This document shows positions 34,614-42,771 of a stretch of DNA of 64,000 nt, piece after piece. The stretch's first letter is position 1; each line of letters opens with the position of its first letter. The notes beneath the pieces were generated by a model. It saw only the letters and a list, made by a program, of their open reading frames with translations. It searched no databases and was not told where the DNA came from. Source of the stretch: Bradyrhizobium iriomotense (lineage in GTDB: Bacteria > Pseudomonadota > Alphaproteobacteria > Rhizobiales > Xanthobacteraceae); assembly GCF_030160715.1 (NCBI RefSeq), contig NZ_BSOW01000022.1:98573-162572 (forward strand). The letters are read 5' to 3'. The translations under genes and the position numbers were made by a program.

Positions 34614-36122
34614 CTAGCGCGGCTCGTCCAGCGCGCAGCTGATCGTGTAGACGACGCCGCGCGGCAGAAAGTCCACCGTCGCTTCGCCTCCGAGCTGGTC
34701 GCGCGCGCTGCGCTCGATCAGGCGGGAGCCGAAGCCGCGTTGCACGGGAGCCGTCACCGGCGGGCCCCCGCGCTCGGCCCAGATCAGCCGCAGCCGCGGC
34801 TTGGGCGTATCCGCCGTCACCTCCCAGTCCAGCGTTACCGTCCCGGTCTCGTTCGACAGCGCGCCGTATTTGGCGGCGTTGGTCGCGATCTCGTGTACGA
34901 TCATCGACAGCACGACGGCAAGGCGCGGCGACAACGGCACCGCCGGTCCGTTCATCCGGATGCGGTCCGGATTGTTCAGCAGGAACGGGTCCAGTGCACG
35001 GGCAATGACATCCTTCAGATCGGAGCCCTGCCACTTCTCCTGGCTGAGGAGATTGTGCGCTTCCGCGAGTGCGCCGAGGCGTCCCTCGAACTTGACGCGC
35101 TCGTCGCGGCTCGCGCTGCGGAACGACTGCACCGCGATCGCCTGCATCAGGGCGAGAGTGTTCTTGACGCGGTGGTTGAGCTCTTCGACCAAGAGATTGT
35201 GCAGCATCTCGCCGCGCGCGATAGTGGCGGCCATTCGCAAGGCGAAGGCAAGCCCGGTCAGCAGCAGCACGCCGCCGATCAGGCTCGTGATCGCGATGTT
35301 GCGCCAGAGCGGCGCGACCAGCGAGCTCTCGGCGACGCCGGCTGCAACCGTCCAGCCGGTCAGCCGCGAGCGGGTATAGGCGGCGCTGAGCGGAACGTTG
35401 TCGAGCGAGACCGCCGACAAGGACGCCTCGCCCTTGCGGAACATCTCGTCATAGAGCGAGGGCGTGGCGCGCTTGCCGAAGGTGTCGCCGGGGTTGGGCG
35501 CGCGTGCGAACACGATTCCCTTGCTGTCCAGCAGCGACACCGTCCAATGCTCGTCGGGCCGTTGCTTCTCGACCAGCGTCTGGAAGATGTCGAGCGGCGG
35601 GCTGAAGGCGAGATCGTAGACCACCTCGCCCTCGCGCATCACGGGCACTTCCACGGTGACGACCTGGCGCTGCTTGATGGCGCCGAGGAACAGGTCGGAA
35701 TATTGCGGCAATTTGCTTGCGAAGACCTTTTCCACGATCTCGGTGTTGTTGCGCGGCGGCAGGCTCGCCGGGTCATCCGTCACCGACGAGAACAGCAGCC
35801 GTCCCTGGCGGTCCGAGACCAGCACAACGCCGTCCTTGCCGTACTGGTCGAGAAAGCCCGTGACGATGCGACGAAAGCTTTGGAAGTCGCCGCTTCGCAG
35901 CGCATTGGTCAGCGCGAGCACCTGCAGGCCCCCGGTCATCCGCTGCACCTCGGAATCGAGCACCAGGCGGATGCTGCGCACCGTTTCGAGCACGCGACGG
36001 TTCGCGTCGTTGCGGTCCTGCGTGTAATTATAAAAGACGATGCCGACGGCGAAGACGATCAAGGGCAGCATCGTCCCCATGACGAGGAGCGCGAGTCGTA
36101 CGGGCAGTGTGAACTTTGACAA
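34614..36122 (-). CDS. membrane sensor histidine kinase, HWE/HisKA_2 type
   Basis: A 502-residue kinase. Transmembrane helix 1 (about 9-31), a periplasmic dCache-like sensor (about 35-270), helix 2 (about 275-297), then the phosphoacceptor His at about 314 in ELNHRVKNTLALMQAIA, and an ATPase domain with VHEIATNAAKYGAL (N box) and GFGSRLIE. The NHRVKN motif marks the HWE/HisKA_2 group. The frame starts with TTG; ATG at 36080 would cut into helix 1. No response regulator is adjacent, so this is an orphan kinase. The signal is unknown. Confidence 0.88.
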   Translation of the reverse strand: MSKFTLPVRLALLVMGTMLPLIVFAVGIVFYNYTQDRNDANRRVLETVRSIRLVLDSEVQRMTGGLQVLALTNALRSGDFQSFRRIVTGFLDQYGKDGVVLVSDRQGRLLFSSVTDDPASLPPRNNTEIVEKVFASKLPQYSDLFLGAIKQRQVVTVEVPVMREGEVVYDLAFSPPLDIFQTLVEKQRPDEHWTVSLLDSKGIVFARAPNPGDTFGKRATPSLYDEMFRKGEASLSAVSLDNVPLSAAYTRSRLTGWTVAAGVAESSLVAPLWRNIAITSLIGGVLLLTGLAFALRMAATIARGEMLHNLLVEELNHRVKNTLALMQAIAVQSFRSASRDERVKFEGRLGALAEAHNLLSQEKWQGSDLKDVIARALDPFLLNNPDRIRMNGPAVPLSPRLAVVLSMIVHEIATNAAKYGALSNETGTVTLDWEVTADTPKPRLRLIWAERGGPPVTAPVQRGFGSRLIERSARDQLGGEATVDFLPRGVVYTISCALDEPR

Positions 36123-36376
36123 CGCGGGCGCCCTGGTTCCGGCGCGACGGCGCCGGATGACGAAAGAGCATACGAGCAGCCTCTCGCTTGCGCCACGGGT
36201 TTCGAATTGATGGCAGATGACGGCGCGTCGGATTTTGCACTGCGTTCCTGGTCACTCGCGTGACACTGCGCCACTGTTCAGCTTGCCAAGAGCGTACTAG
36301 CCTACAGCCGCGCCGATCTCGGCCAGCGCATCTAGCGCGGCCAACGAGCCCTGTCTGGGTTTGGGGGTGATCGCCG

Positions 36377-38098
36377 ATGAAGCATTGGATCCGCTGGTTG
36401 CCGGGGCTCGATACTCTCCGTCGATATGAGGCAGCGTGGCTTGCGCACGATATCTTCGCCGGGATCGTCCTGGCGACAATGCTGGTCCCGGTCGGAATTG
36501 CCTACGCCGCAGCATCGGGCTTGCCTGGCATCTATGGTTTGTACGCAACGATCGTGCCGCTACTGGTCTATGCGTTGTTCGGCCCAAGCCGTATCCTCGT
36601 CCTCGGCCCCGACTCTGCTCTGGCAGGGGTCATCCTCGGCGTAGTCGCTCCGTTGTCCGGTGGTGATCCCCTGCGGGCTGCGACGCTCGCCGCCATGATG
36701 GCGATCGTTTCGGGGATGGTCTGCATTCTGGCAGGTATCGCGCGCCTGGGCTTTGTGACCGAGCTTCTCTCCAAGCCGATACGCTACGGTTACATGAACG
36801 GAATCGCGTTGACCGTATTGATCAGCCAGCTGCCGAAGCTTATGGGCTTCTCGATTGAGAGCGAAGGACCCCTTCGAAGCTTGTTGGTGATCGGCGGCGC
36901 AATCTATGAAGGGCGGACGAACTGGGTTGCGTTTGGGATCGGGCTCGGCACGTTGGTCGTGATACTGCTTCTCAGGAACAGCAAGCGGCTCCCGGGCATT
37001 CTGATAGCGGTACTTGGCGCGACGGTCGTCGTCGGCGCGCTGGGTCTCGCAGCGCCTTATGACGTGAAGGTTCTGGGTCCCCTTCCTCAGGGCCTGCCGG
37101 GTTTCGTCGTTCCCTCGATCAGCTATGGCGACATGGTCCCTGTGCTGGTCGGCGGTTTTGCAATAGCGCTGATATCATTTGCCGATACCAGCGTGCTTTC
37201 GCGGGCCTATGCCGCACGATTGGGGACTCGGGTCGACCCCAACCAGGAGTTGGTGGGCCTCGGCGTCTCCAATCTGGCGACCGGCTTTTTTCAGGGGTTC
37301 TCGATCAGCAGCAGCAGTTCGCGTACACCCGTTGCGGAAGCCGCCGGCGCGCGCACCCAGCTCACCAGCGTCGTTGGCGCGCTGGCCATCGTTGCGCTCT
37401 TGCTGGCGGCGCCAAACCTCCTTCAGCATTTGCCGAGCGCAGCATTGGCCGCTGTGGTGATCACCTCGGCGATCGGCTTGATCGAGGTCACCGACCTGAA
37501 ACGAATCTATCGCATTCAGCGGTGGGAGTTTTGGTTGGCGATCGTCTGCTTTGTCGGTGTCGCAGTGCTCGGAGTGATTCCAGGAATAGGTCTGGCAATC
37601 GTAATTGCCATCGCCGAGTTCCTCTGGGACGGTTGGCGCCCGCATTCCGCCGTATTGGGTCGCGCCCATGGCGTCAAAGGTTATCACGACATCACAAGAT
37701 ATCCGGATGCACATCGAATCCCCGGGCTGGTCCTGTTTCGGTGGGATGCGCCTCTGTTCTTTGCCAACGCCGAATTCTTCAGGGAACGCATCCTTGATGC
37801 CATGGCGACGTCGCCGACGCCCGTACGCTGGCTGGTCGTTGCAGCAGAGCCGGTTACGAGCGTAGACGTCACAGCCTGCGACGTGGTCGCCGAACTCGAT
37901 GAAGCGCTGCACGCGCAGGGGATTGAGCTGTGCTTTGCCGAACTCAAGGACCCCGTAAAGGACAAGTTGAAGAGATTTGGCTTGTTCGCGCAGCTTGGCG
38001 AGAATTACTTCTTCCCGACCATCGGCGTGGCCGTCTCGCGTTATCTCGAAACCCATCATGTGGAATGGGAGGACTGGGAGGACGAAATCGAACGCTAG
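36377..38098 (+). CDS. SulP-family anion transporter
   Basis: A 573-residue protein with 10-12 hydrophobic segments (about 15-420) and a C-terminal STAS domain (about 440-555, where ITRYPDAHRIPGLVLFRWD opens it). The SulP signature region is ATMLVPVGIAYAAASGLPGI at about 33-52. It imports sulfate or another anion such as bicarbonate or a dicarboxylate; which one is not decidable. Its codon choice looks a little less GC-biased than that of its neighbours. It stands alone after a 254 bp gap in which nothing else was recognised, and its stop overlaps a tiny opposite ORF. Confidence 0.9.
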   Translation: MKHWIRWLPGLDTLRRYEAAWLAHDIFAGIVLATMLVPVGIAYAAASGLPGIYGLYATIVPLLVYALFGPSRILVLGPDSALAGVILGVVAPLSGGDPLRAATLAAMMAIVSGMVCILAGIARLGFVTELLSKPIRYGYMNGIALTVLISQLPKLMGFSIESEGPLRSLLVIGGAIYEGRTNWVAFGIGLGTLVVILLLRNSKRLPGILIAVLGATVVVGALGLAAPYDVKVLGPLPQGLPGFVVPSISYGDMVPVLVGGFAIALISFADTSVLSRAYAARLGTRVDPNQELVGLGVSNLATGFFQGFSISSSSSRTPVAEAAGARTQLTSVVGALAIVALLLAAPNLLQHLPSAALAAVVITSAIGLIEVTDLKRIYRIQRWEFWLAIVCFVGVAVLGVIPGIGLAIVIAIAEFLWDGWRPHSAVLGRAHGVKGYHDITRYPDAHRIPGLVLFRWDAPLFFANAEFFRERILDAMATSPTPVRWLVVAAEPVTSVDVTACDVVAELDEALHAQGIELCFAELKDPVKDKLKRFGLFAQLGENYFFPTIGVAVSRYLETHHVEWEDWEDEIER

Positions 38099-38163
38099 CG
38101 CGAACGGGCCTCGCCGGTCGAGATCAGCGCGACAGCTGCGAAAAGCAGCAACAGCTTCTTCAT
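38095..38163 (-). CDS. possible 22-residue signal-peptide-like microprotein
   Basis: MKKLLLLFAAVALISTGEAR reads as an almost complete Sec signal peptide, followed by two more residues and a TAG. A near-ideal ribosome site, GAGGAGG, lies five bases before the ATG. The ORF overlaps the end of sulP on the other strand by four bases. It could be a real microprotein, or the head of a secreted protein whose body was lost when sulP was placed here. Confidence 0.4.
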   Translation of the reverse strand: MKKLLLLFAAVALISTGEARSR

Positions 38164-38301
38164 GATGTCCTCCTCGTTGAAACGAGCGCGGCAACAACCG
38201 TGCGAGGCTCACCGCGTTCCTAACGACGAGGAACAACCTGCCGCTTCTTCCCGTTGTCGAATTGCCGAAGCAACGACTTCGGCGATTGGAGGAGAGGAAG
38301 C

Positions 38302-38535
38302 ATGAAACTAAGAACTACTACCGCGGCGCTGATGATCGCTGCCTTCGTCGTCCCAGCCTTTGCCGCCGACGAATTTTACGTCGTCCAGGACGTCAAGACG
38401 AAGAAATGCACCGTCGTCGACAAGAAGCCGACGGAATCGTCGATGACCGTCGTGGGTCCGGCTGGCGCCGTCTATAAATCGCGTACCGAAGCCGAGACTG
38501 GCATGAAGACCGTCAAGGTCTGCACATCCAACTGA
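38302..38535 (+). CDS. small secreted protein of unknown function
   Basis: A 77-residue protein with a signal peptide (about 1-20, ALMIAAFVVPAFAAD) and a mature part of about 57 residues containing FYVVQDVKTKKCTVVDKKP and a second Cys near the end, which could form one disulfide. GGAGGAGAGG before the ATG is a very strong ribosome site. The body resembles small rhizobial periplasmic proteins of unknown role. A 29-residue membrane peptide gene follows 11 bases later. Confidence 0.75.
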   Translation: MKLRTTTAALMIAAFVVPAFAADEFYVVQDVKTKKCTVVDKKPTESSMTVVGPAGAVYKSRTEAETGMKTVKVCTSN

Positions 38536-38546
38536 CGGAGGTGATG

Positions 38547-38636
38547 ATGCCAATCATTTCGGTCTTCATTCTGTGGGCCGTGCCGACGATTCTGGTCATC
38601 GGCGGCGGCATCTATCTGATTGGTCATATGCACTGA
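38547..38636 (+). CDS. 29-residue single-span membrane peptide
   Basis: MPIISVFILWAVPTILVIGG followed by IYLIGHMH: one hydrophobic span fills almost the whole product. GGAGG five bases before the ATG at 38547 supports translation (an ATG three bases earlier is too close to it). It lies 11 bases after the small secreted protein, so the two are probably co-transcribed. Function unknown. Confidence 0.6.
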   Translation: MPIISVFILWAVPTILVIGGGIYLIGHMH

Positions 38637-38698
38637 GCGCGATACAGCTGGGCCGCGGCGAAGAATCGCCGGGGCCCGTGCCGTGAGGCTGCAAAATC

Positions 38699-39973
38699 CT
38701 AGAGATTACTCTCGGTGATCGCGGCGTAGACCATACTGCGCAGCTCGCGCCGGATCGGGTAGGCGCTCGACGGCAGCACCTGCGTCATGAAGATCGTGAT
38801 CAGCTCTTCGGCCGGGTCGATCCAGAACGAGGTCGTTGCGGCGCCGCCCCAACTGTACTCGCCGGCGCTGCCCGCAATCAGCGTCTCCGCCGGGCGCATG
38901 GTGACGGCGAAGCCGAGGCCGAAGCCGATCCCGTTATAGGTCGCTTCGGAGAACAGCGAGCGCGAGACCTCGGGCAAGAAGCGGCCGCCCGGGATGTGGT
39001 TGGTCGCCATCAGGGCCAGCGTCTTCGGCCCGATCAGGCGGACGCCGCCGAGCTCACCGCCACCCAGCAGCGCGCGGCAGAAGGTGAGATAGTCGGCCGC
39101 CGTCGTGCACAGGCCGCCGCCGCCGGAGATGAAGGAAGGCGGGGCGAGGAACGAGCTCGTCGCGGGGTCGTCCTGGAGCGTCAGGCCCTGACGACGCTGG
39201 CCGGCGTGGAAGGTCATGCCGCCTTGCGGGTCGGCGGAATAGCAGGCGGCGAAGCGGTGCACCTTGGAGGCCGGCACGTGGAAATCGGTGTCGGTCATGC
39301 CGAGCGTATCGAGGATGCGCTGCTTCAGAAACTGCTCGAAGGGAATGCCTGAGATCTTGCCGATGAGATAGCCGATCACGTCGGTGGAAACCGAGTAATT
39401 CCAGGCATCTCCCGGCGAGAATTCCAGCGGGATCTTGGCCAGGCCTTCAATCATCGTCTCAAGCGTGCCGGCCTTCTCGACCTCGCCGATCTTCTGCTCG
39501 CGATAGGCGGCATCGACGTTGGAACGCTGCTGGAAGGCGTAGGTCAGCCCTGAGGTGTGGCGCAGGAGATCGACGATCAGCATCGGCCGTGACGGCGGCC
39601 TGGTGAGGAAAGTCGGGTGCGTGCCGGCGACGAAGACGCCAAGGTCCTTCCACTCCGGAATGTATTTGGCGACGGGCTCGTCGATCGCGACGAGGCCTTC
39701 CTCGACCAGCATCATGAAGGCGACGCTGGTGAGGGGCTTGGTCATGGAATAGATGCGGTAGATGGTGTCGTCCTTGACCGGCACCTCGCGCTCGACATCC
39801 GCAAGGCCAAGCAGCGAGCGATGGGCGATCTTGCCGCGGCGATAGACCAGGAGCTGCGTTCCCGGAAAGCGCCCGGCATCGACATACCGGTTCTTCAGAT
39901 GCGCATCGACGCGGTCGAGCGCGGCTTTGGACATGCCGACGGATTCGGGCGAGGCGGGGGTGGGGGCGAGCAT
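38699..39973 (-). CDS. serine hydrolase of the beta-lactamase/class C family
   Basis: A 424-residue serine hydrolase. The nucleophile motif is SMTK (about 76-79), the second motif YSVSTD (Tyr about 193), and the third WGGAATTSFWIDP (about 372) in place of KTG. It resembles EstB-like esterases and class C penicillin-binding proteins more than resistance enzymes. No signal peptide is visible, so it probably acts in the cytosol on esters. Divergent from the dioxygenase gene with 156 bp between. Confidence 0.88.
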   Translation of the reverse strand: MLAPTPASPESVGMSKAALDRVDAHLKNRYVDAGRFPGTQLLVYRRGKIAHRSLLGLADVEREVPVKDDTIYRIYSMTKPLTSVAFMMLVEEGLVAIDEPVAKYIPEWKDLGVFVAGTHPTFLTRPPSRPMLIVDLLRHTSGLTYAFQQRSNVDAAYREQKIGEVEKAGTLETMIEGLAKIPLEFSPGDAWNYSVSTDVIGYLIGKISGIPFEQFLKQRILDTLGMTDTDFHVPASKVHRFAACYSADPQGGMTFHAGQRRQGLTLQDDPATSSFLAPPSFISGGGGLCTTAADYLTFCRALLGGGELGGVRLIGPKTLALMATNHIPGGRFLPEVSRSLFSEATYNGIGFGLGFAVTMRPAETLIAGSAGEYSWGGAATTSFWIDPAEELITIFMTQVLPSSAYPIRRELRSMVYAAITESNL

Positions 39974-40129
39974 CAGTTCCTCCGGACGGTTTTATGGACA
40001 GGTGATAGCCGAAATGAGGACCCCATTCCAAGCCGGTCGCGCTTAACGCTGCCCACCCGACTGGTGTAGGCTTCGCAGCGGAACGCCGTCAGGCCAAACA
40101 ACGAGAAAATCGGACAGCGGGAAAGAGAA

Positions 40130-41047
40130 ATGACCCAGTTCAGCGAAACCGAGCTCACGGAAGCCGTCGTCAAAAGCTTCGACAACACGCCAAACCCGCG
40201 CGCGAAATTCCTGCTCCAGGAATTGGTGAAGTCGTTGCACGATTACGTGAGCAAGACCGGTCTCACCTTCGAGGAATGGGACTATGCGATCGATTTCCTG
40301 ACCCGCACCGGACAGAAGTGCACCGATACCCGCCAGGAGTTCATCCTGCTCTCCGACGTGCTCGGCGTCTCCATGCTGGTCGACGCGGTGAACCACCGCG
40401 ACCGCGACGGCGCCACCGAGACCACGGTGCTCGGTCCCTTCTATGTCGGCGAGCACAAGGTGACCGCACATGGCACCGATATCTCGCCGCACAATCTGAC
40501 CGGCGAGAAGATGTTCGTGCAGAGCCGCGTCACGGATCTCGGCGGCAAGCCGCTTGCGAACGTTCCCGTCGACGTCTGGCACGCCGACGACGACGGCTTC
40601 TACGATTCCCAGAAGCCGAGCTACGACGAGATCGGCGCCTCGGCGCGGGCGCGCTTCATCACCGATTCCGACGGCCGCTTCTTCTTCCGCACCATCCTGC
40701 CGTGCAGCTATCCGATTCCGACCGACGGTCCGGTCGGCGAGATGATCGTGCAGACCAACCGCCACCCGATGCGTCCTGCGCACGTGCACTTCCTGGTCAA
40801 TGCCAAGGGCTATGAGCCGCTGATCACCCACGTCTTCCTCGACGGCGACAAATATCTCGAATCCGACGTGGTGTTCGGGGTCAAGGACGAGCTGATCGCC
40901 AAGGTTGAGAAACGTACCGATCCGGCGATGCCCGACGGCGGCAAGGCGGCCGCGCCCTGGCACCTGATGACCTATGAATTCCACCTCAAGCCGGGCGGCG
41001 GATTGGCGCCAAAACCGCTCGGGGTGAAGGTCGCGGAGCAGGCCTGA
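40130..41047 (+). CDS. intradiol ring-cleavage dioxygenase (catechol/hydroxyquinol type)
   Basis: A 305-residue non-heme Fe(III) dioxygenase that opens catechol-type rings between the hydroxyls. The iron ligands are visible in order: Tyr in DDDGFYDSQ (about 162), Tyr in CSYPIPTDG (about 196), and His-x-His in RPAHVHFLV (about 220-222). A helical N-terminal linker (about 1-95) used for dimers and lipid contact precedes the barrel. The N-terminus and GPFY segment look like hydroxyquinol 1,2-dioxygenase. No other ring-degradation gene is adjacent. Confidence 0.88.
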   Translation: MTQFSETELTEAVVKSFDNTPNPRAKFLLQELVKSLHDYVSKTGLTFEEWDYAIDFLTRTGQKCTDTRQEFILLSDVLGVSMLVDAVNHRDRDGATETTVLGPFYVGEHKVTAHGTDISPHNLTGEKMFVQSRVTDLGGKPLANVPVDVWHADDDGFYDSQKPSYDEIGASARARFITDSDGRFFFRTILPCSYPIPTDGPVGEMIVQTNRHPMRPAHVHFLVNAKGYEPLITHVFLDGDKYLESDVVFGVKDELIAKVEKRTDPAMPDGGKAAAPWHLMTYEFHLKPGGGLAPKPLGVKVAEQA

Positions 41048-41074
41048 GAGCGGCCTTCCGAGCGCCTGCCTAGT

Positions 41075-41091
41075 TTGTGTGCGGCGCACAA
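41075..41091. promoter_or_regulatory. palindromic upstream activator site of nrtABC
   Basis: TTGTGTGCGGCGCACAA is a 17-base palindrome with one mismatch. The same motif stands before narK at 44538. Its centre is about 114 bases upstream of the -24 element, an enhancer-like position. NtrC is the prime candidate by context. Confidence 0.55.
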
Positions 41092-41195
41092 GAACTGGGC
41101 AGAGCGCAAGTTCCGCGCGCGGAGAAGCGGCCTGCGACAATCTGTTCAAATGCCTTAATGCATTGATTTATAAACAATATTCGTCTCGTTCCGCT

Positions 41196-41211
41196 TGGCA
41201 CAAAGCTTGAA
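41196..41211 (+). promoter_or_regulatory. sigma-54-like promoter of nrtABC
   Basis: TGGCAC-N5-TTGAA carries the -24 GG and a -12 G at the right spacing; the usual C after that G is A. Transcription would start near 41221. The narK promoter has the same arrangement. Confidence 0.55.
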
Positions 41212-41220
41212 TAGTTTGTG

Positions 41221-41392
41221 CCGACGCCATTGACGCCGTCCCGCGAGACTTCTTATCCGAATTTGCCGACGCCACCAGACGGGGGTCTCTCCCGTCATGC
41301 GTTCGCATGCGCCAACGGCGGCGTCACCGGACGGACGGGCTCGTGTGCACTGACGCACCATTTCTGCAACGACGCAAAGGACGACACGACCT
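41221..41392 (+). promoter_or_regulatory. nrtABC leader RNA
   Basis: The 172-base leader begins with CGACGCCA and has CTGCAACGACGCA at 41364, both shared with the narK leader. Hairpins are seen at 41278-41296 (GACGGG/CCCGTC) and 41296-41309 (CATGCG/CGCATG). It is a candidate for NasT-type antitermination; the loops do not show the full ANTAR consensus. Confidence 0.4.
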
Positions 41393-42712
41393 ATGACCAA
41401 GCGCATTCGCCGCCCCTCCGAGAGCGGCCTCAGCCGCCGTCAATTGTTGAAGGCGACCGGCAGCACCGCCGCACTGCTCGCCGCCGCCAAGCTGAATTTT
41501 CCCGCCGGTGCGTTCGCCCAGGATGCAGGCCCCGAGGTCAAGGGCGCCAAGCTCGGCTTCATCGCGCTCAGTGACGCCGGCCCGCTCTTCGTCGCCAAGG
41601 ACAAGGGCCTGTTCGCCAAGTACGGCATGCCCGACGTCGACGTGCAGAAGCAGGCGTCCTGGGGCACCACGCGCGACAACCTCGTGCTCGGCTCCGAAGG
41701 TAACGGCATCGATGGCGCGCATATCCTCACGCCGATGCCGTATTTGATCTCGGCGGGCAAGGTGACGCAGAACAATCAGCCGACGCCGATGTACATCCTG
41801 GCGCGGCTCAACCTCGACAGCCAGTGCATCTCGGTTGCGAACGAATATGCGGACCTCAAGCTCGGCGTCGATGCCGCCCCCTTCAAGGCGGCGCTGGAGA
41901 AGAAGAAGGCCTCCGGCAAGGCGGTGAAGGCCGCGATGACCTTCCCCGGCGGCACCCATGATCTCTGGATCCGCTACTGGCTCGCTGCCGGCGGCATCGA
42001 TCCTGACAAGGACATCGAGACCATCGTGGTGCCGCCGCCGCAGATGGTGGCCAACATGAAGGTCGGCACCATGGATTGCTTCTGTGTCGGCGAGCCCTGG
42101 AACCTGCAATTGATCCATCAGGGCATCGGCTACACCGCCGTCAATACCGGCGAGCTCTGGAATAAGCATCCGGAAAAATCCTTCGGCATGCGCGCCGCCT
42201 TCGTCGACAAATATCCGAAGGCCGCGAAGGCTCTGCTGATGGCGGTGATGGAAGCCCAGCAATGGGCCGACAAGGCCGAGAACAAGGCCGAGCTCGCCGC
42301 CATCATGGGCAAGCGTCAGTGGATGAACTGCCCGGTCGAGGACGTGCTGGATCGCACCTCGGGCAAGTTCGACTATGGCATCCCCGGCAAGGTGGTCGAG
42401 AACTCGCCGCACATCATGAAGTATTGGCGCGACTTCGCTTCCTATCCGTTCCAGAGCCACGATCTCTGGTTCCTCACGGAGGACATCCGCTGGGGCAAGT
42501 ACGAGCCTGGCTTCGACACCAAGGCGCTGATCGCCAAGGTCAACCGCGAGGACCTCTGGAAGGACGCGGCCAAGACGCTCGGCGTCGCGTCCGCCGAGAT
42601 CCCGACGTCTACCTCGCGCGGCAAGGAGACCTTCTTCGACGGCAAGGTGTTCGATCCCGAAAATCCGGCCGCCTATCTGAAGTCGCTCGCGATCAAGCGC
42701 GTCGAAGTCTGA
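41393..42712 (+). CDS. nrtA: NrtA, nitrate ABC-transporter substrate-binding protein
   Basis: A 439-residue periplasmic nitrate/nitrite-binding protein. The N-terminus has a twin-arginine signal, LSRRQLLKATG, with a cut near residue 42 (AGAFAQD). The mature part belongs to the NrtA/CynS group: GFIALSDAGPLFVAKDKGLF early on and TFPGGTHDLWIRYWLAAGG at mid length. It captures nitrate for NrtB and NrtC. First gene of nrtABC, behind a sigma-54-like promoter and a 172-base leader. A GC-rich hairpin follows, which may keep NrtA more abundant than the membrane parts. Confidence 0.96.
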   Translation: MTKRIRRPSESGLSRRQLLKATGSTAALLAAAKLNFPAGAFAQDAGPEVKGAKLGFIALSDAGPLFVAKDKGLFAKYGMPDVDVQKQASWGTTRDNLVLGSEGNGIDGAHILTPMPYLISAGKVTQNNQPTPMYILARLNLDSQCISVANEYADLKLGVDAAPFKAALEKKKASGKAVKAAMTFPGGTHDLWIRYWLAAGGIDPDKDIETIVVPPPQMVANMKVGTMDCFCVGEPWNLQLIHQGIGYTAVNTGELWNKHPEKSFGMRAAFVDKYPKAAKALLMAVMEAQQWADKAENKAELAAIMGKRQWMNCPVEDVLDRTSGKFDYGIPGKVVENSPHIMKYWRDFASYPFQSHDLWFLTEDIRWGKYEPGFDTKALIAKVNREDLWKDAAKTLGVASAEIPTSTSRGKETFFDGKVFDPENPAAYLKSLAIKRVEV

Positions 42713-42720
42713 TAGGTCCC

Positions 42721-42742
42721 GCGGCCGCCCATGGGCGGCCGC
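42721..42742 (+). promoter_or_regulatory. perfect 22-base palindrome between nrtA and nrtB
   Basis: GCGGCCGCCCA and its exact complement meet without a spacer and lie 8 bases after the nrtA stop. In RNA this gives a stable stem, suited to partial termination or to protecting the nrtA part of the transcript from decay. Confidence 0.6.
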
Positions 42743-42771
42743 ATCACCATTGCAGCCGGAGAACAGATTCG

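Noticed and set aside
34563..36119. Plus-strand open frame of 518 codons opposite the sensor kinase
   Set aside because: The minus frame has complete sensor, HWE and ATPase motifs; this one has none.
38699..39973. Resistance beta-lactamase
   Set aside because: It has SxxK and Tyr motifs but no signal peptide and no KTG triad; an esterase-like role is more likely.
41157..41180. AT-rich stretch with TTGATTTATAAACA before nrtA as a FixK box
   Set aside because: Only the left half matches; the sigma-54-like arrangement shared with narK explains the region better.
42721..42742. nrtA-nrtB palindrome as a full terminator
   Set aside because: No T run follows and nrtB-nrtC clearly belong to the same operon, so at most it terminates partly.
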